Assembly (NCBI GenBank): GCA_001768155.1
Contig: MENC01000302.1
Coordinates: 4,748 to 14,215, forward strand
Source: Bacteroidetes bacterium GWA2_30_7
GTDB lineage: Bacteria > Bacteroidota > Bacteroidia > Bacteroidales > GWF2-33-38
Direction of reading: 5' to 3'
Length of the DNA: 9,468 bases
The notes under the pieces are model-generated. The model worked only from the letters and a program-made list of their open reading frames with translations, had not been told where the DNA came from and ran no database searches. Made by a program: the position numbers and the translations under genes. Shown piece after piece: positions 1-5,776 of the stretch; position 1 is the first letter of the stretch; every line of letters begins with the position of its first letter.

Positions 1-692
1 TCAATGTCTGTAGTTACTTCTCTTTCTGAAATATACACAATATTGTCAATTGCTAATTTTTGAATGTAAGCTGTAAAATCAGATTTCAAAAAATAATCGT
101 CTGAACCAAAAGCTCCCTGTAAATTAAATTTCTTAATTTTTGATTTTATTTCGATATTCTTAATTAAGTTGCGAAAAGTTATTTGGGCATTATTTACCTG
201 AAAATCTTTAAGTTCAAATTTTAAGTTTGAGCTATCTTTTTCTAAATCGCTTCGCCATAATTGAAAATTGTCTTCACCATAAGAGTCGGTTAAAATATTA
301 ATTTTCCCATTTTCGATATAGATTTTTTTGATGGTATAATTCTCTTTAATAATGTCGATTATATTGAACTCAAGAAAAAGACTTTTTGCTCGCAAAAGCG
401 TGTCGGCATTGGTTTTTTTAAATTCGTTTTTATGCAGGTTTTTAGACGATTTAATTACAATATTTTCAAATTCAATGGTTGCCCCCGGAAATTTCTTTAA
501 TATCGAAAAACTTACTTTGTCGGTAGTAATTTCGGTATTTATACGTTTGTTAATTTCGCTAATTACCAGCGATGTAACCTCGTCTTTATAAAAATAACTG
601 ATAATTAATGCCGCAGCAATTATAAGAAATATAAATATAGAAAAAGATATAAGGAAATATTTCAGTATTTTTTTAACTTTTTGAATATTCAC
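1..692 (-). CDS. AsmA-family protein, N-terminal part (3' end outside window)
   Basis: The frame is open from a GTG at 692-690 to the window edge: 230 codons and no stop, so the C-terminal part is missing. Residues 12-34 form one strong membrane helix followed by YKDEVTS. Then comes the pattern of Bacteroidetes AsmA-like proteins: KVSFSILKKFPGATIEFENI (about 59-78), IKSSKNL, LFLEFNIIDII (105-115) and IYIENGKINILTDSYGEDNF (124-143). Members of this family are anchored in the inner membrane with a long beta-rich periplasmic part, and are linked to outer-membrane lipid homeostasis. The full protein should be several hundred residues longer. The start is GTG because an in-frame TAA lies three codons upstream (701-699) and no ATG fits; a good minus-strand -7 element at 738-731 supports it. 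Family assignment is firm; the exact role is not known. Confidence 0.82.
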   Translation of the reverse strand, partial: MNIQKVKKILKYFLISFSIFIFLIIAAALIISYFYKDEVTSLVISEINKRINTEITTDKVSFSILKKFPGATIEFENIVIKSSKNLHKNEFKKTNADTLLRAKSLFLEFNIIDIIKENYTIKKIYIENGKINILTDSYGEDNFQLWRSDLEKDSSNLKFELKDFQVNNAQITFRNLIKNIEIKSKIKKFNLQGAFGSDDYFLKSDFTAYIQKLAIDNIVYISEREVTTDI

Positions 693-730
693 AACTGCTT
701 ATTAATCTTTGGTAAACGTGATTTAGAATA

Positions 731-738
731 CAAAATTA
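731..738 (-). promoter_or_regulatory. Putative Bacteroidetes -7 promoter element of the AsmA gene
   Basis: Read on the minus strand this is TAATTTTG, a perfect match to the Bacteroidetes TAnnTTTG -7 consensus. It lies about 40 bases before the GTG start, leaving a leader of roughly 30 bases. No clear TTTG -33 element is found at the usual spacing, so the call rests on one box only. Confidence 0.4.
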
Positions 739-822
739 TAAATTTTATTCAAGATATTTATTTTTAAGCGATTTGATTAAAACGCTAAACGTGTAATACC
801 CTTGCTAAGTATCGGAATATTA

Positions 823-913
823 CGTCATTGCGAGGACACGAAGCAATCTACAATAAAAAAGGGATTGCTTCACGGAGTTTACACCGAACGTATTGAATGT
901 GTTCGTAATGACG
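823..913. repeat. REP-like nested palindromic element
   Basis: The outer arms are CGTCATTGCGAG (823-834) and TTCGTAATGACG (902-913), pairing with few mismatches. The inner arms CGAAGCAATC (839-848) and GATTGCTTC (863-871) pair over nine bases around an A-rich loop. The core CGTCATTGCGAGG...GAAGCAATC is a recurrent intergenic palindrome that I recognise from many bacterial genomes, where it is scattered in multiple copies. The right arm has drifted: about 30 bases between the inner and outer arms do not pair. It encodes nothing. It may act as a transcript-end structure or be a non-autonomous mobile repeat. Confidence 0.7.
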
Positions 914-971
914 GAAGTCTTGCAGATTCAAGCTAATACTATATTTTTTACCTGCAAAAAATCAATAAATA

Positions 972-1026
972 GTGATTATATTCACCAAAAATATATAATA
1001 ATTGGTGATTATGTTCACCAAAAATA
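972..1026. promoter_or_regulatory. Two tandem dyad sites, 33 bases apart (operator-like)
   Basis: Two 22-base copies, 972-993 and 1005-1026, differ at one base (A980 against G1013). Each is itself an inverted repeat: the second reads GGTGA-TTATGT-TCACC, the first GTGA-TTATAT-TCAC. The start-to-start spacing of 33 bases is about three helical turns, so both copies would face the same side of the DNA. That arrangement suits cooperative binding by a dimeric regulator. The nearest plus-strand start is the ATG of a 31-codon frame at 1039; the antitoxin starts at 1216. Confidence 0.5.
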
Positions 1027-1168
1027 CTATTTTCAAATATGAAAGTAAAACTTCCAAAATCATTCTTAGAAAAATACAATGTACAAAGACAGGTTATTGA
1101 TAGAAGTAATTTCAGGGAGTTTGTGGTCATTTAGGAATGAAAGGATTATTTCAAAGTTTCGTATTTAT

Positions 1169-1199
1169 TTTGTATTGTAAAATTTGTGTTATATTTTTG
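1169..1199 (+). promoter_or_regulatory. Bacteroidetes-type promoter of the antitoxin gene
   Basis: TTTG at 1169-1172, a 19-base spacer, and TATTTTTG at 1192-1199 fit the Bacteroidetes -33 TTTG / -7 TAnnTTTG pattern. Transcription would begin near 1205, just before the ATG at 1216. This argues against the alternative in-frame GTG at 1186, which lies inside the promoter. Confidence 0.6.
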
Positions 1200-1215
1200 T
1201 ATAAACGAATTTAGT

Positions 1216-1452
1216 ATGACTACTATTCAACTTAAAAATTTCCTTATTTATAAAATTGCCGGTATAAACGACAAAAGCTTTTTATCTGCTATCAAGACTA
1301 TTATTGAATCAAAATCAGAGTCAATTGTTTATCAGACAACTCCTGCTCAACGAAAAGCCATTAACGAGGGCAGAAAGCAAATTTCCAGAAACGAATATTT
1401 TACAAACGAACAAGTTGAATTGGAAATTGAAAAATGGTTAAAAGAAAAATAA
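1216..1452 (+). CDS. Antitoxin of a RelE/ParE-type toxin-antitoxin pair
   Basis: A 78-residue protein without membrane segments. The C-terminal half has the signature of Bacteroidetes antitoxins: TTPAQRKAINEGRKQISRNE (41-60), then YFTNEQVELEIEKWLKEK, that is TPxQ, EG.xQI, an N-x-Y-x-T step, and a charged helix ending WLxEK. Such proteins normally bind and neutralise the toxin through the C-terminal helix and repress their own promoter through the N-terminal part. The ATG at 1216 is chosen because a good promoter ends at 1199. The toxin reading frame begins 19 bases before this gene's end, the usual overlap in these pairs, but it is broken, so this is now probably a solitary antitoxin. It may still bind related toxins elsewhere or act only as a regulator. 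The class is clear; the named subfamily is not. Confidence 0.75.
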   Translation: MTTIQLKNFLIYKIAGINDKSFLSAIKTIIESKSESIVYQTTPAQRKAINEGRKQISRNEYFTNEQVELEIEKWLKEK

Positions 1453-1484
1453 TTTGGTCGCCAAGAGCAATGAATAATCTTTAA
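1434..1484 (+). pseudogene. Truncated RelE/ParE-family toxin remnant
   Basis: The ATG at 1434 overlaps the antitoxin's end in another frame and encodes MVKRKIIWSPRAMNNL, followed by TAA (1482-1484) and then TAG. K-x-I-I-W-S-P-x-A is the standard N-terminus of RelE/ParE-type toxins of Bacteroidetes, which normally run to about 95-100 residues. Everything after residue 16 is lost. Reading on in the other frames gives only a few codons (LIGLKLE then stop) and no toxin core, so this looks like a deletion or replacement rather than one frameshift. The toxin should be inactive. Confidence 0.75.
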
Positions 1485-1548
1485 TAGGGTTAAAATTAGA
1501 ATAGTATTTTCAATAAAAACATAAGAGGCAAATTTAAAGCTATATACA

Positions 1549-1569
1549 AAGCAAAATTTATTTTTGCTT
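1549..1569. repeat. Short perfect hairpin between toxin remnant and operon
   Basis: AAGCAAAA (1549-1556) and TTTTGCTT (1562-1569) form an eight-base stem with a five-base loop. It is AT-rich and lacks a clean T-run after the stem. It could be a weak transcript end for the antitoxin locus or an operator for the downstream operon; I cannot decide between them. Confidence 0.3.
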
Positions 1570-1615
1570 GTTGAAAAATAAATTTTATAGACTCGGATTA
1601 TAAATTATTTTTTTG

Positions 1616-1623
1616 TAACTTTG
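1616..1623 (+). promoter_or_regulatory. Putative -7 element of the HIT/membrane/ATP-grasp-MazG operon
   Basis: TAACTTTG matches TAnnTTTG perfectly and lies 48 bases before the ATG at 1672. The -33 region at the expected spacing (TCGG, 1593-1596) is a poor match. If real, it drives all three downstream genes, which have no room for promoters between them. Confidence 0.45.
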
Positions 1624-1671
1624 AAATAAGTTTCTTTTTATAAAGGAATAATATTTTATACTGATTTGATT

Positions 1672-2340
1672 ATGAATCAATTTATTTCAAAACAATTTGA
1701 ATTGCCAACTGTTTATAATCACTCTCTTATTGAAAGTGAAAATTTTAAAGTAATTCCTAGCCTTGGCTCTATGGTTGAAGGATGGGTATTAATTGTACCT
1801 AAGAAACACTATTTGTCATTTGGTTATTTGGAGCCTTTATTATTTGATGAACTTAACGAATTGCATTGTAGGGTAATCTCAACCTTGAAAAATATATATA
1901 ATACAAACGTTATTTCTTTCGAAAATGGATCTTTTACAAATGATTCCTATATTGGATGTGGTGTTGACTATGCACATATACATTACGTTCCGATAGATTT
2001 TGACATTAAACAACAGGTTAATATATCGTATAATAACTCATTAGAATGGGAAAAAATATCATCATTGTTAAGTTTGAAAAGTAATATTGCGAACTTATCC
2101 TCATATCTTTTTATTGAAGATGTTAAACGAGATAAATTTTTATGCAAAATAAATCAACCATATAGCCAATTAATAAGAAGATTAATTGCAACTCATTTAG
2201 GAATCCCAGAAAAATTTGATTGGAAAAAATTCTATTTTGAAGATAACATAAATAAAACTATTAAAACATTTAAAAAAATGTCATTAAACGATGTAAAGTT
2301 GTTTTATAAACGTATAAATAGTTATGCTGAAATAGAATAA
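1672..2340 (+). CDS. HIT-superfamily (Ap4A hydrolase-like) protein
   Basis: A soluble protein of 222 residues. The N-terminal half has the HIT fold signature: GSMVEGWVLIVPKKHYLSF (32-50), where VLIVPKKH is the usual strand and turn, ISFENGS (81-87), then CGVDYAHIHYVPID (96-109). The HIT motif H-x-H-x-H-x-x reads Y100-A-H102-I-H104-Y-V, so the middle histidine, the nucleophile in the family, is kept while the first is tyrosine. The C-terminal half carries SQLIRRLIATHLGIPEKFDW (165-184), resembling the tail seen in other Ap4A-hydrolase-like HIT proteins. Such enzymes hydrolyse or transfer nucleotidyl groups through an AMP-histidine intermediate. It opens a three-gene operon, with one base before the next ATG. 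The ATG at 1672 is preferred over an in-frame TTG two codons upstream. The superfamily is confident; the substrate is unknown. Confidence 0.8.
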   Translation: MNQFISKQFELPTVYNHSLIESENFKVIPSLGSMVEGWVLIVPKKHYLSFGYLEPLLFDELNELHCRVISTLKNIYNTNVISFENGSFTNDSYIGCGVDYAHIHYVPIDFDIKQQVNISYNNSLEWEKISSLLSLKSNIANLSSYLFIEDVKRDKFLCKINQPYSQLIRRLIATHLGIPEKFDWKKFYFEDNINKTIKTFKKMSLNDVKLFYKRINSYAEIE

Positions 2341-2341
2341 T

Positions 2342-2917
2342 ATGACTAAAGAGAATAATGACAATCAAAACAATGTGCAAAACACTGATTTTCAGGGAGA
2401 TTTAACAGATGGGAGACTCCCTGGTAATTGGAAAACAAGATATTCTGAAGAAATTGCTCAAAATGCTATTAATTGGGAAAAAAAATATCTAATTATTCTT
2501 TTTTTTGTTTTATTAATTGTTTCATTTGGAGCCGGTTTATATTTTAAAGGTTATATATTTTCATTAGAAAATATCTATCCTTTAGGTACATTTAAAATAT
2601 ACTTATTTGCTTTTTTAGGAGGAATGCTAGGGGGTACTGTTTTTTCAATGAAATGGTTATATCATAGTGTTGCAAAAAATACTTGGAATATTGATAGACG
2701 GTTATGGCGTATTATAACACCATTACTTTCTTCTGCGATTGCTTTAATTGTTATTTTGTTATTAAATTCAGGCTTATTAAATACTGATAGCTATTCGTCA
2801 ATATATAAATCTTTTAGCGTTGGTTTTCTTGCAGGTTATTTTTCTGATAGTGCTATTGGAAAACTTACTGAAATAGCACAAGTTCTTTTTGGAAGTACAA
2901 GCACAAAAGGAAAATAA
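2342..2917 (+). CDS. Four-helix membrane protein of unknown family
   Basis: 191 residues. A polar, Asn/Asp-rich N-terminal tail (1-45) is followed by four predicted membrane helices at about 49-68, 83-104, 123-146 and 154-168. Notable features are GGMLGGT (93-99) in helix 2; a conserved-looking loop WNIDRRLWRIITPL (115-128) between helices 2 and 3; and GFLAGYFSDSAIGKLTEIAQ (161-180), an end-of-helix motif running into an amphipathic helix ending VLFG. I do not recognise a named family, and no catalytic motif is visible. The gene starts one base after the HIT stop and ends eight bases before the next ATG, so co-expression is almost certain. It could anchor the other two proteins at the membrane, be a transporter-like subunit, or be a membrane-active effector. 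The sequence does not choose between these. Confidence 0.8.
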   Translation: MTKENNDNQNNVQNTDFQGDLTDGRLPGNWKTRYSEEIAQNAINWEKKYLIILFFVLLIVSFGAGLYFKGYIFSLENIYPLGTFKIYLFAFLGGMLGGTVFSMKWLYHSVAKNTWNIDRRLWRIITPLLSSAIALIVILLLNSGLLNTDSYSSIYKSFSVGFLAGYFSDSAIGKLTEIAQVLFGSTSTKGK

Positions 2918-2925
2918 CTTTTTCT

Positions 2926-5406
2926 ATGGAATTAGAAGAATATGTTTTAAAATCAACCGAAAGAGAATTCCTATCAAAATTTTCAGGTGATATTGGTCAA
3001 AAAGCACAAGGCTTGTTTGAATGTAATTCTGAATTTGTACCCAAATTTCTGGTTATTAGTTCTTCTTTATTTGTAAAATGGCATAATAATGAAGATGTAA
3101 AATGTATTCTTGAATCTATTCAACAACTAGCACACAAATATTTTTCAAATAATAGTTTAATAATTCGCTCTTCTGCGAAAAGAGAATCTTCAGATGAAAG
3201 AGGATTTTATGAAAGCAGTCTCGGGAAAATTAAAAAATCAGAAATTTGTGAGGAAATTATCAAACTTTGGAAAGCAAATGTGCCTAAGATTACATCAATT
3301 CCAAATAATAATTTTTCTATTATTATTCAACAATATATTGAGCCGACTTATATAGGACATCTTTCAAATGAAAGACATTTAACAAAAGAAAAAAAAACAT
3401 GGTATTATGAGATTTTAAAACCAGATGGTAGTTATTCCAAAAGTGAATATATTACATTAAAACAATCTGAAATTAGGATTTCTCCAAATTGTAATTCTGT
3501 TAAATCGCTTATTGAAATCTTAAGGCAAATTGGAAGTATGTATTTGGACAATAGATACCATTTTGAATGGGTTTGGGACAATAATCGAATTTGGATTGTC
3601 CAAAAGGATAAGGAATTAATTAATATAAATACACATAAGCCAGGTAGTGAATGGATTGGCAAATTAACAAAAATTATAGATTCCAATAAATATGAATTGG
3701 AATGTTTAAATACTGTAAAAACAACTAAGAACATTTGGGGAAAAATAGAATGTATTAAGACATTTATCAGTTGTGATTTGCCATACGGTGAAATTTATAT
3801 TTTAGAGGGTCAAGAAATTTTACAAAATATTTTAAATGAAATTTATCCTAAATCTTTATTGAATGATTTAAATTGGTTAATAAAAAGTCCAATTATTATA
3901 CGGATGGATATTAATGATGAAAAAAAAAGCAGAACTCTTTTACCAAGAACAGAAACGTTACACAATATTGACGAGGTTAAGGAATTCATTTGTAAAAATC
4001 TCACAAAATTCAGTTCAGAGAAAATTTCATTTGAGAATATATGTTTTTTGTTTCATCGGTTTATAATATCAAATTCATGTGCTTTTGCTTTATCAAAACC
4101 TAATATCCCGAGAGCAAGAATTGATTCAACATGGGGCATTGTAGATGGTCTTTATTTTCATCCTCATGATTCATTTGAAGTCCAAAAAGGAGATACCTTC
4201 TCTTGCCAAAAAGGCATTCGTTGTAAAACTGAATATCTAGATATAAATTCCAATGGTAATTGGATTTCAATTAAAAGTGGAAAAGATTATGATTGGAAAG
4301 AATCTTTAAGTAAAAAAGAATTAGAAACTATTTTGGAATTTAACTTAAAGATAGCTAATTCTTTAAAAAAAGAAGTAACAGTTATGTATTTTGTTGATAT
4401 TTTTAAAGAAACTGGATATCCATCTATACTCCCGTGGTTTTACTCAACAGAAGACATATCAGATTCAAGTGAAAAGTTTACTGATACTGTATTTTCAAGT
4501 AAAAGAATTATTATTACTAATCATTCGGAGTTTGATAAACTTAAACAAAATTTTTATTTTATAAAGGAAAAAAATAGAATTTCAATTATACTTAAATTAA
4601 AACCAGAACTTTTAAGAGATAGAGAATTTATAGAAACAATCGGTAACTTTTCTTATCAAAAAAAAATACCAATTATTTTAGAAGGAAGTATTTTATCTCA
4701 TCCATATTATATTTTAAGGAAACAAAAAGCAATAGTACAAGTAAAGAATCAATTTGAACCAAATTATCAAAAACAAACATTTTATAAACTTGTTCGAGAT
4801 AAAATACCAATTTTAATAAAATCTAAAGGGGAAAATGTAAAAACTATATCTATTACATCTGAGCAAACTTTAGAGTTAATAAAACAAAAAATTATTGAAG
4901 AATCTTATGAGTTTTTTTGGGAAGTAGAAAATGATAATTTAATGGAAGAACTGGCAGATATTTATGAATTAATTAGAAGTGCATCTAAAATTTTCGATAC
5001 AAGTATTGATGAGGTTAAAGCAATTGCAGATAAAAAAAGAGAAACAAAAGGAGGATTTGATTCCGGCATATACCTTATTGAAACACAAGAAAAAGCTTTG
5101 ATTGAAATTATTAATAATATTCAGGATTCAAAATTAGAAATAGATGAAATGAATATTATAGATAATACAAATAAACAATTACCGAGACATAAAGGTAGTT
5201 ATTATGATAAGGGGACAATTAACTTATCTTATATACCAGCATTATTCGATTTTAAAACAAAAAAAAGAATTGAAATTGTTAGCTCTAGCTTACTAGAAAT
5301 TGAGCATATTATTGAATATACTAAAGATAAAATTGTGATTAAATTAAATCACAAAAAAAAGGAAAATGACATAAACCAACTTAGTTTTAATTTTGATAAT
5401 ACATAA
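2926..5406 (+). CDS. PEP-synthase-type ATP-grasp protein fused to a MazG-like NTP pyrophosphohydrolase
   Basis: 826 residues, soluble. Residues 20-230 resemble the ATP-binding domain of PEP synthase/pyruvate phosphate dikinase: GDIGQKAQGL (21-30, candidate ATP lysine K26), VPKFLVI, IIRSSAKRES (79-88), IIIQQYIEP (132-140), FEWVWD (213-218), IWIVQKD (222-228). A second ATP-grasp-like set follows: PIIIRMD (322-328), LLPRTETL (338-345), ICFLFHRFI (372-380) and DSTWGIVDGLYFHPHDSFEV (400-419). LEGSILSHPYYILRK (585-599) faintly recalls the swivelling phosphohistidine motif. Residues 619-718 are MazG/phosphoribosyl-ATP pyrophosphohydrolase-like: FYKLVRDKIP (619-628), metal-binding E659-S-Y-E662 and E675-L-A-D678, then KKRETKGGF (703-711). 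The last ~100 residues are unassigned. The PEP-binding TIM barrel of true PEP synthases is absent. A nucleotide-processing role is inferred; the substrate is unknown. The C-terminal domain is sure, the N-terminal assignment probable. Confidence 0.78.
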   Translation: MELEEYVLKSTEREFLSKFSGDIGQKAQGLFECNSEFVPKFLVISSSLFVKWHNNEDVKCILESIQQLAHKYFSNNSLIIRSSAKRESSDERGFYESSLGKIKKSEICEEIIKLWKANVPKITSIPNNNFSIIIQQYIEPTYIGHLSNERHLTKEKKTWYYEILKPDGSYSKSEYITLKQSEIRISPNCNSVKSLIEILRQIGSMYLDNRYHFEWVWDNNRIWIVQKDKELININTHKPGSEWIGKLTKIIDSNKYELECLNTVKTTKNIWGKIECIKTFISCDLPYGEIYILEGQEILQNILNEIYPKSLLNDLNWLIKSPIIIRMDINDEKKSRTLLPRTETLHNIDEVKEFICKNLTKFSSEKISFENICFLFHRFIISNSCAFALSKPNIPRARIDSTWGIVDGLYFHPHDSFEVQKGDTFSCQKGIRCKTEYLDINSNGNWISIKSGKDYDWKESLSKKELETILEFNLKIANSLKKEVTVMYFVDIFKETGYPSILPWFYSTEDISDSSEKFTDTVFSSKRIIITNHSEFDKLKQNFYFIKEKNRISIILKLKPELLRDREFIETIGNFSYQKKIPIILEGSILSHPYYILRKQKAIVQVKNQFEPNYQKQTFYKLVRDKIPILIKSKGENVKTISITSEQTLELIKQKIIEESYEFFWEVENDNLMEELADIYELIRSASKIFDTSIDEVKAIADKKRETKGGFDSGIYLIETQEKALIEIINNIQDSKLEIDEMNIIDNTNKQLPRHKGSYYDKGTINLSYIPALFDFKTKKRIEIVSSSLLEIEHIIEYTKDKIVIKLNHKKKENDINQLSFNFDNT

Positions 5407-5776
5407 CTATACTTCTTTACTATTGAACTTTATCATTAGTTGATTTAAATTTAAAAAATTATCGTTAAAAGTTTATTTTTGTAATTATTCAAAAAAATTA
5501 GATGAAAATTTGAAATCTTGAAATCACAAATTGTGTTATCAAGCTGGTGAGGCACAATAACATGAATGCTTTGTTCTACAAAAATCTATTAGAACAGAAT
5601 ATTGCTGATACAAGAAGAAATGAAATAAAAAGTAATTTCTTAAAATCAAATGAAGAATATAAATCGGGTAAATTAGATTTTTCTTCAAATATTAGTGAAC
5701 TCAAAAAAATGCTATAATGGAAGTACAGATTTGTGTTAATCCTGTAAACTCTATCTAAATTTCAGATTTTTATAAT
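5407..5776. other. Intergenic stretch between convergent operon and thiolase
   Basis: 370 AT-rich bases. It contains TATTTTTG at 5474-5481 (a match to TAnnTTTG, but without a -33 partner), an 11-base dyad CACAAATTGTG at 5525-5535, and a possible 51-codon gene. I find no convincing terminator hairpin for either the operon or the thiolase. Confidence 0.5.
5562..5717 (+). CDS. Possible small protein, 51 residues, unknown
   Basis: The ATG at 5562 and TAA at 5715-5717 frame a highly charged, helix-prone 51-residue peptide beginning MNALFYKNLLEQNIADTRRN and ending NISELKKML. GGTGAGG (5546-5552) lies nine bases ahead of the ATG, and a TAnnTTTG match lies about 80 bases ahead. The tail EEYKSGKLDFSSNISELKKM is loosely like the C-terminal tails of small antitoxins, but I cannot assign a family and no partner gene follows. 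The frame is open for 16 codons upstream of the ATG, so it may be the end of a decayed longer gene. It could equally be chance in AT-rich DNA. Confidence 0.3.
   Translation: MNALFYKNLLEQNIADTRRNEIKSNFLKSNEEYKSGKLDFSSNISELKKML

Larger units (their letters stand above)
693..1168. other. Intergenic stretch without a convincing gene
   Basis: Nearly 500 bases between the AsmA gene and the promoter of the antitoxin. It holds the putative AsmA promoter, one REP-like palindromic element and a pair of dyads, each listed separately. The only plus-strand reading frame after the dyads is 31 codons (ATG at 1039, TAG at 1132-1134), with no family resemblance that I can name. It may be all that remains of a gene that the dyads once controlled. 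Confidence 0.6.

Noticed and set aside
352..591. Plus-strand 79-codon frame
   Set aside because: It lies opposite the AsmA-family gene, which has clear family motifs; the product is a meaningless hydrophobic antisense translation.
948..1130. Minus-strand 60-codon frame
   Set aside because: Its repeated FGE-x-NH phrases are simply the translation of the two dyads at 972-1026; it resembles no family and covers DNA that looks regulatory.
1039..1134. Plus-strand 31-codon frame right after the dyads
   Set aside because: Too short and not recognisable as any family; kept only as a possible gene remnant in the notes on the dyads.
1186..1215. N-terminal extension of the antitoxin from a GTG
   Set aside because: The GTG lies within the likely promoter (1169-1199), and the extra residues MLYFCINEFS do not fit the family; the ATG at 1216 is preferred.
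3432..3734. Minus-strand 100-codon frame
   Set aside because: Antisense to the ATP-grasp/MazG gene, with no recognisable domain.
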